Under the pieces are notes generated by a model, which worked only from the letters and a program-made list of their open reading frames with translations, was not told the origin of the DNA and searched no databases. 64,000 nucleotides of DNA from DASQMT01 sp963835735 (lineage in GTDB: Bacteria; Actinomycetota; Thermoleophilia; Solirubrobacterales; Solirubrobacteraceae), in assembly GCA_963835735.1 (NCBI GenBank), contig CAWIGP010000004.1, forward strand, positions 1 to 64,000, in the 5' to 3' direction. This document shows positions 43,679 through 51,745 of the stretch, in pieces (position 1 is the first letter of the stretch; every line of letters starts with the position of its first letter). Made by a program: the position numbers and the translations under genes.

Positions 43679-44053
43679 ATCTCGACGGTACTCCCGCGCC
43701 GGCGCGCGCGACACCCCCCGCAGACGGACACGCGATCTCCCACCACGGGCTCAGACACCGGGCTGCATCCACGACCCGCCCCCCTGCTGGGGCACGTGTC
43801 ATGCGTCCAACTTGGCCCGGCGCGCGGCCGTGCGCGAGGACGAGTTGCAATCGCCGGGTAGCGATTCGCGTTTTCGGCGCTTTCGCCTGCCCGGCCCACG
43901 GTCGCTCGCGTGACCGATTGGCAGTCGCGCCGCAAGGCCAAGCAGGAGCGTCCTCGCCTACTGGTCGCCACGTAGGCGTACGTCCGTCCATTGTCGCGCG
44001 CGAGCGGTCATGGCGATCGGAGCCCGCGCCGAACCAGCAGGCAGTGACTCGCC
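43679..44053. other. Intergenic region without a recognised gene
   Basis: About 375 bases between the divergent kinase and CAP genes. No plausible protein frame, tRNA or strong hairpin was seen; it should hold the CAP gene's promoter. Confidence 0.5.
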
Positions 44054-44605
44054 ATACGAACCGCACGCCTGCTGCTCGCGCTGTGCATCGCTCTACTGGT
44101 GCTGCCCGCAACCGCATCGGCCGCTGCCAAGCGCGGGATGCAGTGCGCGAACGCGGATCTGGTGCCGGACGCGGGCAACCTCGCCGCGGTCCGGGCAGCG
44201 GTGCTGTGCCTGCACAACCGGGAGCGCGCTGCGCGCGGGCTCGCGCCCCTGAAGGACCACGCCAGGCTGCGCCAGGCGGCGCAGGCCCACTCGGCCGACA
44301 TGGTCGCCGCGCGGTACTTCTCCCACGACGCGCCGCGTGGCGCGGACATGTCCGACCGCATCCTCGCCACGGGCTACGCGCGCGGAGCGGGCTGGTCGTT
44401 CGGCGAGAACATCGCGTACGGCACCGGTGAGCTCGCGACCGCTACGGAGATCCATCGCGCGTGGATGCGCTCGCCGGGCCACCGGGCCAACATCCTGCGG
44501 CGCCAGTTCCGCGAGATCGGGATCGGCGTCGTGGTCGGCGCGCCCGTCGACGCGTACGGGCTCGGCGGCGCCACCTACACGGCGGACTTCGGCGTCCGCC
44601 GCTGA
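44054..44605 (+). CDS. Secreted CAP/SCP domain protein, start codon apparently ATA
   Basis: 183 aa if read from 44054. The signal peptide RLLLALCIALLVLPATASA is in frame but has no ATG, GTG or TTG before it; an in-frame TGA lies at 44045. ATA at 44054 stands exactly where the ATG of an expected M-R-T-A-R start would be. The CAP domain follows: LCLHNRERAARGLAPL, LRQAAQAHSADMVAARYFSH, WSFGENIAYG, and HRAWMRSPGHRANIL (conserved His and Glu). A GTG at 44099 would remove the signal peptide. Confidence 0.8.
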   Translation: MRTARLLLALCIALLVLPATASAAAKRGMQCANADLVPDAGNLAAVRAAVLCLHNRERAARGLAPLKDHARLRQAAQAHSADMVAARYFSHDAPRGADMSDRILATGYARGAGWSFGENIAYGTGELATATEIHRAWMRSPGHRANILRRQFREIGIGVVVGAPVDAYGLGGATYTADFGVRR

Positions 44606-44654
44606 ACGAGCTCGGTACGGCGGCGGCGCGGAGGCTCTAGCATCCGCCGCCGCC

Positions 44655-45915
44655 GTGGCCGACGTCTCTCCGCTGCACGCCCTCCACTACGACCTCGAGC
44701 GCACAGGGGGCCTGGCCCCCGTCGCCGCGCCGCCCTACGACGTCATCGACGCCGCCGAGCGCGCCGAGCTGGTCGCCCGCTCCCCGTACAACGTCGTCGA
44801 GATCGACCTCCCGCAGGATCCCGGCGGCGGCGACCCGTACGCGCACGCGGCCGCGCTGCTGCGGAAGTGGCGCGAGGAGGGAGTCGTCGTCGAGGACCGC
44901 GAGCCCGCCCTGTGGGCGCTCGAGCAGGACTACACCGGGCCCGACGGGCGCCGCCGCACGCGCCACGGGCTGTTCGCGCGCGTGCGCGTCGAGGACTACG
45001 GTGCCGGCCGGATCCGGCCGCACGAGCGCACGCATCCGGGCCCGCGTGAGGACCGCCTGCGGCTCACGCGCGCGACGCACGCCAACCTCTCGCCGATCTT
45101 CTCGCTCTACGACGGCGACGCCTGGTCGCCGCTCGCCCCGCACCTCGCCGGTCCCCCCTACGGCGAGCTGACCGACGGCGACGGCACCGCCCACCGGCTC
45201 TGGCGCGTCCCGGACGCACAGGCGATCGCCGCCGTCCGCGAGCGCGCTCGCGCCCGCCGAGCTGCTGATCGCCGACGGCCATCACCGCTACGAGACCGCG
45301 CGCGTGTACGCGGACGAGGTCGGCGGCGAGGGCGGGCACCGCTACGTGCTGATGTGCCTCGTCGCGCTGCAGGACCCGGGGCTGACGATCTTCCCGACGC
45401 ATCGACTGCTGAGCGGGCTCGACGACGACCGCCGCGTCGCGCTGCGCGAGGCGATCCGGCGCGACTGGGACGTCGAGGAGGTGAGCGACGACGAGCTCGA
45501 GCCGGCGCCCGGCGATCGCGTCCGGATCGGCTACCTCGACGCGTACCACCGGCGGCCGCTCCGGCTCACGCTCAAGGACCAGGCGATCGCGGACGCCGCG
45601 CTGCCCGGCAAGCCCGCCGCCTACCGCAGGCTCGACACGGCGGTGACGGAGGCGCTGCTGCTCGAGGGCGCGCTGGGGATGAGCGAGGACGACATCTCGC
45701 ACCTGCGCGGGCTCGACTACGCGCGCTCGACGTCGGAGGCGCGCGAGCGCGTGCTCGCCGGCGAGGTGCAGGCCGCTCTGTTCATGGGCGCCACGCCGGT
45801 CGAGCTCGTACGCGAGGTCGCGGCCTCCGGCGAGGTGATGCCGCCCAAGTCGACGTACTTCTTCCCCAAGGTGCTCACCGGTTTGGTGTTCAACCCGCTG
45901 GGAGACGGGGCCTAG
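44655..45915 (+). pseudogene. DUF1015 protein with one frameshift
   Basis: GTG 44655 has TAGCAT 11 nt upstream. The N-terminal part has DUF1015 marks: VAAPPYDVIDAAERAELVARSPYNVVEIDLP, RIRPHERTHPGPREDRL, NLSPIFSLY. Near 45250 the frame changes, and AELLIADGHHRYETA, then YVLMCLVALQDPGLTIFPTHRLL, FFPKVLTGLVFNPL follow in the next frame. Removing one base at the change gives 419 aa, the normal length. Members are often annotated as SpoIIAA-like but function is unknown. Confidence 0.85.
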
Positions 45916-45916
45916 C

Positions 45917-46318
45917 ATGGCCGCGATGCGCGCTTCCGCCGAGCAGCTGGAGAACCTGCGTCACGACGTGCGGATCCGCTCCCATACGATCACCTCCGAC
46001 GAGCCGCTCGAGGACGGCGGCGACGACGCCGGACCGAGCCCGCAAGAGCTGCTCGCAGCGTCGCTCGCGTCGTGCTCGGCGATCACGATGGCGATGTACG
46101 CCAAGCGCAAGGGCTGGGACGTCGACGGGCTGCGCGTCGACTGCGAGTACCTGCCCGCCGAGCGCGGGCATCCGACGCAGTTCAAGCTCGTGATGAGGAT
46201 GCCGGCGCACCTCTCGCAGGAGCAGATCGACCGGCTCGCGGTGATCTCCGCGCGCTGCCCCGTCCACCGGACGCTCGAGGGCGAGGTCGCCTTCGACGAG
46301 CGGGTCGAGCTCGTCTGA
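45917..46318 (+). CDS. OsmC-family peroxide-resistance protein
   Basis: 133 aa. PSPQELLAASLASCSAITMAMYA holds the first catalytic Cys, and LAVISARCPVHRTLEG the second. The family reduces organic hydroperoxides through this thiol pair. It lies 1 base after the DUF1015 gene; a shared operon is likely. Confidence 0.93.
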   Translation: MAAMRASAEQLENLRHDVRIRSHTITSDEPLEDGGDDAGPSPQELLAASLASCSAITMAMYAKRKGWDVDGLRVDCEYLPAERGHPTQFKLVMRMPAHLSQEQIDRLAVISARCPVHRTLEGEVAFDERVELV

Positions 46319-46893
46319 GCGGGCGCGCCGAGGTCGCGGCCGCGCTGCGCGGCGCACTCCTCGACCCCGCCGAGGCCGTCCGGCTCACGGTGCCCGGCGC
46401 CAAGCAGGCGGCGGTGCTGGTGCCGCTGTTCGTTGCCGCCGACGGGGAGCTGCACGCGGTGTTCACCGAGCGCCGCGCCGACCTGCGCAGGCACCCCGGC
46501 GAGATCTCGTTCCCGGGCGGGCGGCGCGACGAGGCCGACGCCGATCTCCCCGCGACCGCCCTGCGCGAGTGCCACGAGGAGATCGGGCTGCCGCCCGCCG
46601 CGGTCGAGCTGCTCGGTGCGCTGCCGCCGACGCCGACGTTCGTCACCGATTACGCGATCTATCCGTTCGTCGGGCTGATCGAGCCGGGCTTCGCCTGGGT
46701 GCCGCAGGAGCGCGAGGTCGCGCAGGTGATCGAGCTGCCGCTGGCGGCGGTCCGCGCCGGCTACGGGAGGCGGCGGCTGGTGCGGCGCGGGATGGCCTTC
46801 CGCACCGACACCTACGAGAGCGGCGGCCACCTGATCTGGGGTGCGACCGCCCGCATCGTCACGGACCTCCTGGAGCGTCTCGAGCCCGGCTGA
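46315..46893 (+). CDS. CoA-pyrophosphatase-type Nudix hydrolase, possible CTG start
   Basis: 192 aa from CTG 46315, which overlaps the OsmC stop as CTGA. From there the N-terminal helix VAAALRGALLDP expected for the family is present. The first ordinary start, GTG 46390, would remove it. The Nudix box GGRRDEADADLPATALRECHEEIGL is complete (all catalytic Glu present) and is preceded by RRHPGEISFPGG, the marker of NudL/NUDT7-like CoA diphosphatases. Confidence 0.85.
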   Translation: MSGRAEVAAALRGALLDPAEAVRLTVPGAKQAAVLVPLFVAADGELHAVFTERRADLRRHPGEISFPGGRRDEADADLPATALRECHEEIGLPPAAVELLGALPPTPTFVTDYAIYPFVGLIEPGFAWVPQEREVAQVIELPLAAVRAGYGRRRLVRRGMAFRTDTYESGGHLIWGATARIVTDLLERLEPG

Positions 46894-46894
46894 C

Positions 46895-47974
46895 TCAGCC
46901 GGACGGCGCAGGCTCGGCGCCCGCCGGACCGCCGCTCCGCTCGCGCAGCTCGTTGGAGATGTGAACTGCCGCGGAGGTCAGCGGGGCGGCGAGGGTCAGC
47001 CCGATCATCCCGAACAGGGCGCCGGCGCCGATCGTGACGACGAGCACCACGAGCGGGTGGATCCCCAGCGTCGCGCCCATCACGAACGGCTGGATCAGTT
47101 GCTGGAGCACACTGTTGGCGAGCAGGGCGACGACGGCCATGACGATCGCGGCGTCCGTGCCTTCGGTGCCGAGCGCGATCAGCACCGCGAAGGCGCCGGC
47201 CACCCAGGCGCCGACGAACGGGACGTAGGCGGCCGCGAACGTCACGACCGCGATCGTCCCCGCAAGCGGCACACCGATGACCAGCGCCGCGAGCCCGATC
47301 AGGATGCCGTTGAACGCGGCGATGATCGTCACGCCGAGGAAGTAGCTGCGCAGCGATTGGGCGACGTTGCCCGTGACGACGTCGCCGACCGGTTCGGGCA
47401 CGCCCAGATGCCGGTTGATGAAGCGGCGCATCACCGGACCGTCCTTGAGCACGAACAGCGTGCTGAGCGTCGCGAAACCCAGGAAGAACAGAAGCGACTT
47501 CAGGCCGGCGACGCCCTCCGAGACCCCGCTCAGCAGTGTCGTGCGGATCTCAGGCGCGGCCTTCTGCACGTCCTCCTTCGCGCTCTGCGTGTTATCGACG
47601 CCGAGGTCGTCCAACCAGCTCTGGATCTTGTCCAGCGCCTGGTTGAGCTTCGCCGAGATGTCGCCCGACTGGGCGGATATGCCGCCGAAGACGAGCAAGA
47701 AGATGAGCACGCCGATCGCGACGAGCCCCAGCAGGACGAGGATCGCCCCGCCGATGCGCGGAACCCGGTGGCGCTCCAGCCATCCGACTGCGGGTCCGGC
47801 GACCGCGCCGAGCACAGCGGCGAGGACCACCGGCATCACGATCGTCGACGTCTGGTCGAGCAACCAGATGAGCCCGAGGATGATCAGCACGAAGCCGACC
47901 AGCAGCCACGACGAGAAACCCAGGTCCCTGAGCCACGTCGGAGCCGAGAACTGAGGGGTGGGCTCGGACGCCAT
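46895..47974 (-). CDS. AI-2E family transporter (PerM/YdiK type)
   Basis: 359 aa with about eight helices and a soluble loop at about 110-165. Family marks: LLDQTSTIVMPVVLAAVLGAV, VPRIGGAILVLLGLV, LSGVSEGVAGLKSLLFFLGFATLSTLFVLKDG, AAYVPFVGAWVAG, IQPFVMGATLGIHPLVVLV. The substrate is unknown despite the name. It ends 1 base from the Nudix stop (convergent). Confidence 0.93.
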   Translation of the reverse strand: MASEPTPQFSAPTWLRDLGFSSWLLVGFVLIILGLIWLLDQTSTIVMPVVLAAVLGAVAGPAVGWLERHRVPRIGGAILVLLGLVAIGVLIFLLVFGGISAQSGDISAKLNQALDKIQSWLDDLGVDNTQSAKEDVQKAAPEIRTTLLSGVSEGVAGLKSLLFFLGFATLSTLFVLKDGPVMRRFINRHLGVPEPVGDVVTGNVAQSLRSYFLGVTIIAAFNGILIGLAALVIGVPLAGTIAVVTFAAAYVPFVGAWVAGAFAVLIALGTEGTDAAIVMAVVALLANSVLQQLIQPFVMGATLGIHPLVVLVVTIGAGALFGMIGLTLAAPLTSAAVHISNELRERSGGPAGAEPAPSG

Positions 47975-48018
47975 CGTTGCGGGATTCGCCGCGACGTCGC
48001 GGAGCCCTGTATGTGCAA

Positions 48019-48690
48019 TCAGCTGAGCAGGCTCGTCACTCCGTCGACGAGCAGGTAGCCGCCGAGGAGGAGCGAGCCGGTCACGAGCACGGCGTGTTCG
48101 TGACGACGGGTCCACGCCGTCGCCGCCTCGAGGTAGGCGAGCGCCACGCCGGGGCGCACGATGACCAGCGCGAGCGACGCGAGCGGCACGAGGAACCAGA
48201 GCGCGTCGTAGATCGCGACCTGCAGGCCGGCCTTGATCGGACCGGGCCCGTCGGCGGCGATCGCGTTGAGCGCCACCAGGTAGACGAGACCGGGCAGGTG
48301 CGTGCCGACGCCGGCGGCGGCGGCGACGCGCGCGGAGGGGTTGCGCAGCCGCTGGCCGATCCGCGAGGACGCCGCCGATGGGCTCGGGTCGCGCTGACGC
48401 CTCGGTTGGACCCAGCCCTGTTGCAGGCCGGCCGCGAACCCGAGCGCCGCCGCGCCGAAGGCGATTTGGAGCACGGCTGTGAACGTCGACCCCCCGATGG
48501 CCACGTTCGCGCCGTGGAAGACCCCGACCACGAGCAGCCCGATCACCCAGCTCGAGGCGAACCCTGCGGCGGTGAAGAAGAGCAGCGGCCGCTGCGGCTG
48601 GGACGTCTTGAGCAGCACGAGGACCGCGGCCAGGCTGGTCCCGGGGCGCAGGCCGCTGAACAGCCCCAGGACGAGCGCCTCGAGGTTCAC
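48019..48690 (-). CDS. GAP/Sap family membrane protein
   Basis: 223 aa, GTG start. Six helices: LVLGLFSGLRPGTSLAAVLVLL (the conserved RPG loop), FFTAAGFASSWVIGLLVVGVFHGA, LQIAFGAAALGFAAGLQQGW, LPGLVYLVALNAIAA, LWFLVPLASLALVIVRPGVA. In mycobacteria relatives help move glycolipids to the surface; here only membership is inferred. Likely co-transcribed with the AI-2E gene 44 bases on. Confidence 0.8.
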   Translation of the reverse strand: MNLEALVLGLFSGLRPGTSLAAVLVLLKTSQPQRPLLFFTAAGFASSWVIGLLVVGVFHGANVAIGGSTFTAVLQIAFGAAALGFAAGLQQGWVQPRRQRDPSPSAASSRIGQRLRNPSARVAAAAGVGTHLPGLVYLVALNAIAADGPGPIKAGLQVAIYDALWFLVPLASLALVIVRPGVALAYLEAATAWTRRHEHAVLVTGSLLLGGYLLVDGVTSLLS

Positions 48691-48732
48691 CGCGCTGGAT
48701 GGTTCCGCATCGGGCGTAACATCGCATGTGCC

Positions 48733-49791
48733 GTGACGCCGCGGGGCACCGACTGGGGCCTGGCGCTATTGGTGGCGCTGGGTCTCGTGAGCGGCCTGGC
48801 GACCTGGTTCGCCGGGTCCCCGGGCGGCGCCTGGGTGTTCGCCGCGCACGCGCTGGCGGGCACCGCGCTCGCGCTGTTACTGCTGTTCAAGCTGCGCCGG
48901 GTGCTGCCGCGCATCGGCGCGCGGGCGCGCCGCGACCCGCGGACGCTGCGCGGCCTGCTGGCGCTCGGCCTCGTGCTGGCGGTGCTGGTCAGCGGGTTCG
49001 TGTGGTCGACCGCCGGCAGCGTCGGCGTCGGTGGCTACTCGGTGCTGGTCTGGCACGGCTGGCTCGGCGCGATCCTGGCGGTCGTCGTGCTTTCCCACGC
49101 GCGGCTGCGCGCCAAGCGCCCGCGCGGGCGCGATCTCACGGACCGGCGCCAGTTCCTCACGGCGGCCGCGCTGGGCGCGGGCGCGGTGGTCGTCTGGCAG
49201 CTCCAGCGTCCGGCGCAGCGCGCGCTCGGCTTGCCCGGCGGCCGGCGGCGCTTCACCGGCTCCTACGAAGCCGGCTCGTTCACCGGCAATTCGTTCCCGG
49301 TCACCTCGTGGGTCGCCGACGATCCGCAGCCGCTGACGCGCGGCTACCGGCTCGCAGTCGTCGGACGTGTCCGGCGGCCGCTCGCGATCAGCGCCGCCGA
49401 GCTCGACCGCGGCGACGCGCTCACCGCCACCCTGGACTGCACCGGCGGGTTCTTCTCGACCCAGCAATGGCGCGGCGTCACGCTCGGCAGCCTGCTCGAC
49501 GAGGCCGGCGTCGAGCCGGGCGCCCGCCATGTCCGCGTGATCTCGCACACCGGTTACCGCTGGAGCTTCAGCCTCGGCGACGCGCGCGCCCTGCTGCTCG
49601 CCACGCACGTCGGCGGGGAGCCGCTCTCGCACGGTCACGGCGCGCCATGCCGCCTCGTCGCGCCCGGACGGCGGGGGTTCCAGTGGGTCAAGTGGGTCGA
49701 GCGCGTCGAGCTCCACGAGGATCCCGACCCGGGCGCCATCGGCTCGACGGTGTGGAGCAGCCTCACCGCCGCCGGGCGCGGCGCGGCCTGA
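48733..49791 (+). CDS. Membrane-anchored molybdopterin (sulfite-oxidase fold) oxidoreductase
   Basis: 352 aa, GTG start with TAACAT (48717-48722) upstream. The N-terminal 130 residues are about four helices with His residues typical of a b-type heme anchor (AHALAG, VWHGWLGAILAVVVLSHARL). A twin-Arg-like DRRQFLTAAALG and the SUOX-type domain follow: LDCTGGF (Cys as Mo ligand), FSTQQWRGVTLGSLLDEAGV, HGAPCRLVAPGRRGFQWVKWVERVEL. This is a YedYZ-like reductase made as one chain. Confidence 0.82.
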   Translation: MTPRGTDWGLALLVALGLVSGLATWFAGSPGGAWVFAAHALAGTALALLLLFKLRRVLPRIGARARRDPRTLRGLLALGLVLAVLVSGFVWSTAGSVGVGGYSVLVWHGWLGAILAVVVLSHARLRAKRPRGRDLTDRRQFLTAAALGAGAVVVWQLQRPAQRALGLPGGRRRFTGSYEAGSFTGNSFPVTSWVADDPQPLTRGYRLAVVGRVRRPLAISAAELDRGDALTATLDCTGGFFSTQQWRGVTLGSLLDEAGVEPGARHVRVISHTGYRWSFSLGDARALLLATHVGGEPLSHGHGAPCRLVAPGRRGFQWVKWVERVELHEDPDPGAIGSTVWSSLTAAGRGAA

Positions 49792-49860
49792 TCGGATTTC
49801 ATGTTGCGGCGCGGTAACGAACCGCTGCTGACATTCCCGGTCCCGTCATAAGGGGGAGCG

Positions 49861-50904
49861 ATGAAGGCACTCGTATTCGGTGGGCCCGGCGAGAAGGCGT
49901 GGGACAGCGTGCCCGATCCGGGCATCCAGGACCCGACCGACGTGATCGTCAAGGTCGACACCACGACGATCTGCGGCACCGACCTGCACATCCTCAAGGG
50001 CGACGTGCCGGCCGTGACCGAGGGTCGGATACTCGGCCACGAGGCGGTGGGCACCGTGGTGGAAACCGGCGCCGCGGTGAGCAGCCTGGAGAAGGGCGAT
50101 CGAGTGCTCGTTCCCGCCATCACGTCGTGCGGGCGCTGCGGGCCGTGCAAGGCGGGGATGGCCGCGCACTGCGAGGCGGTCGGCGGGATCGGCTGGATCT
50201 TCGGCCACCTCATCGACGGTGTGCAGGCAGAGCTCGCGCGCGTGCCGTACGCCGAGACGTCCGTGCACGCGGTACCCGAAGGGGTGTCGGACGAGCAGGT
50301 GCTCTTCCTCGCCGACATCCTGCCGACGGGCTACGAGATCGGGGTCCAGAACGGGAACGTGAAGCCGGGCGACACGGTCGCGGTGGTCGGCGCCGGGCCG
50401 GTCGGCCTGGCGGCGATGATGACCGCGGCGATCGCGGGCGCGGGCCGGATCATCGCGGTCGATATCGCCGAGTCGCGGTTGAAGCATGCGCGCGAGTTCG
50501 GCGCGACCCACACGGTGTTGAGCGGCGACGACACCGATCAGCAGATCCTGGATATCACCAACGGCGCGGGTGTCGACGTCGCGATCGAGGCGGTCGGCCT
50601 GCCCGCCACGTTCGATCTGTGCACGCGCATCGTGCGCGCGGGCGGGACGGTGGCGAACATCGGCGTGCACGGCTCACCGACCACGCTGCACCTCGAGGAG
50701 CTGTGGATCAAGAACATCACGATCACGACCGGGCTCGTGAGCGGCAACACCGTCCCGATCCTGCTCGCCCTCGCGCGCGACGGCCGGATCGAGGCCGAGA
50801 AGCTCGGCACGCACCACTTCAAGCTCGACCAGATCCTCGACGCCTACGACGTGTTCGCCGCCGCCGGCGAGCACGACGCGCTGAAGGTCGTCATCCAGGC
50901 CTGA
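49861..50904 (+). CDS. Zinc-dependent alcohol dehydrogenase (MDR family)
   Basis: 347 aa; GGGGGAG before the ATG. Catalytic zinc site at ICGTDLHIL (Cys) and LGHEAVG (His-Glu); structural zinc loop CGRCGPCKAGMAAHC complete; NAD fold VAVVGAGPVGLAAMM and the Asp in IAVDIAESRL (NAD preference); IEAVGLPATFDLC. Close in pattern to threonine-dehydrogenase/FurX-like short-alcohol enzymes. Confidence 0.93.
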   Translation: MKALVFGGPGEKAWDSVPDPGIQDPTDVIVKVDTTTICGTDLHILKGDVPAVTEGRILGHEAVGTVVETGAAVSSLEKGDRVLVPAITSCGRCGPCKAGMAAHCEAVGGIGWIFGHLIDGVQAELARVPYAETSVHAVPEGVSDEQVLFLADILPTGYEIGVQNGNVKPGDTVAVVGAGPVGLAAMMTAAIAGAGRIIAVDIAESRLKHAREFGATHTVLSGDDTDQQILDITNGAGVDVAIEAVGLPATFDLCTRIVRAGGTVANIGVHGSPTTLHLEELWIKNITITTGLVSGNTVPILLALARDGRIEAEKLGTHHFKLDQILDAYDVFAAAGEHDALKVVIQA

Positions 50905-51724
50905 TCCGGGGGCGGTCTTGCCTTTCTACGCCGAGCAGGCCCGCGACCGCGCGTCCGGCGGCCGCCAGCCAGACGTCGTGCCGGGCGGGGTCCGCGTCGA
51001 GCACGGCGAGCGGGATCCGCCACGTCTCGTGGGCGGCCTGCGCGACGGCCCGGCCGCGCGCGAGCACGTCGGGCGGGAGCGGGCCGGCCGCCTCGTGCAC
51101 GACGCCGCGGACCGGCGTGTCGACCAGCTTCTCCCACAGCATCCGCAGGCGGCCGTCGTGCAGGGCGGCGACGCGCTCGGCGTCGCCGGTCGCCGTGCCC
51201 ATCAGCCAGCAGACGATCGTCACGCCCGCCAGCGCCTCCATCAGCGTCGCGATGCGATCGGGGTCTCCGACGTACGGCTCGGCGCCGGCGGCGGCGATCG
51301 CGTCGGCGTTCGCCGCGTCGCGCGTGGTCCCGCGGACGGCGTGGCCGGCGGCGCGCAGCTCGCGCGCCAGCGCCCGGCCGCGGCAGCCGCAGCCCACGAT
51401 CAGCACCCGGGCCACTAGAGCGTCGGGATCGCCGTACTCGCGCGCGCGGCCGTCGAGCTCGCGCTGAGCGCTGTGCACGGCATCGGCGACGTCGTCCTCG
51501 GTCCGCTCGGCCGCGCCGCGTCGCCGGCGCAGCGCGTTGGACGCCTCGAGCATCTGCGCGATGTCGTCGGCCTCGTTCTCGCTCTCGGCCTCCGGCGAGC
51601 GGGTCGGGCGCCAGTCGAGCACGTCGGCGCCGGAGCGGGGCGAGTAGACGCCGAGCAGGAGGATCCCGCCGAGGAACGCGACGAAGATCGCGATCATCAC
51701 CCAGCTGAACAGGGCGAGCGCCAC
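50891..51724 (-). CDS. Membrane segment joined in frame to a Rossmann-fold NAD(P)-binding domain
   Basis: 277 aa from GTG 51724 (TACCTT 8 nt upstream). Residues 1-28 are one helix (VMIAIFVAFLGGILLLGVYS), 30-100 an acidic linker with a coiled coil, and about 103-277 an NAD(P) domain (VLIVGCGCRGRALARELRAAGHAVRGTTRD). The join reads DALVARVL over the DNA string CTCTAGTGGCC. Deleting one C from the CCC run 9 bases upstream would end the first part at TAG and let the second start at the overlapping GTG, so this may be two genes. It overlaps the alcohol dehydrogenase end by 14 bases. Confidence 0.65.
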   Translation of the reverse strand: MALALFSWVMIAIFVAFLGGILLLGVYSPRSGADVLDWRPTRSPEAESENEADDIAQMLEASNALRRRRGAAERTEDDVADAVHSAQRELDGRAREYGDPDALVARVLIVGCGCRGRALARELRAAGHAVRGTTRDAANADAIAAAGAEPYVGDPDRIATLMEALAGVTIVCWLMGTATGDAERVAALHDGRLRMLWEKLVDTPVRGVVHEAAGPLPPDVLARGRAVAQAAHETWRIPLAVLDADPARHDVWLAAAGRAVAGLLGVERQDRPRIRPG

Positions 51725-51745
51725 GGGCCCATAAGGTACGCCTCC
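51725..51745. promoter_or_regulatory. Interlocked divergent promoters
   Basis: Only 21 bases separate the two divergent GTG starts. ATAAGGTA holds TAAGGT (51732-51737) for the plus gene and, on the other strand, TACCTT (51738-51733) for the minus gene, each 8 nt from its start codon. The two -10 boxes share five base pairs. Confidence 0.6.
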
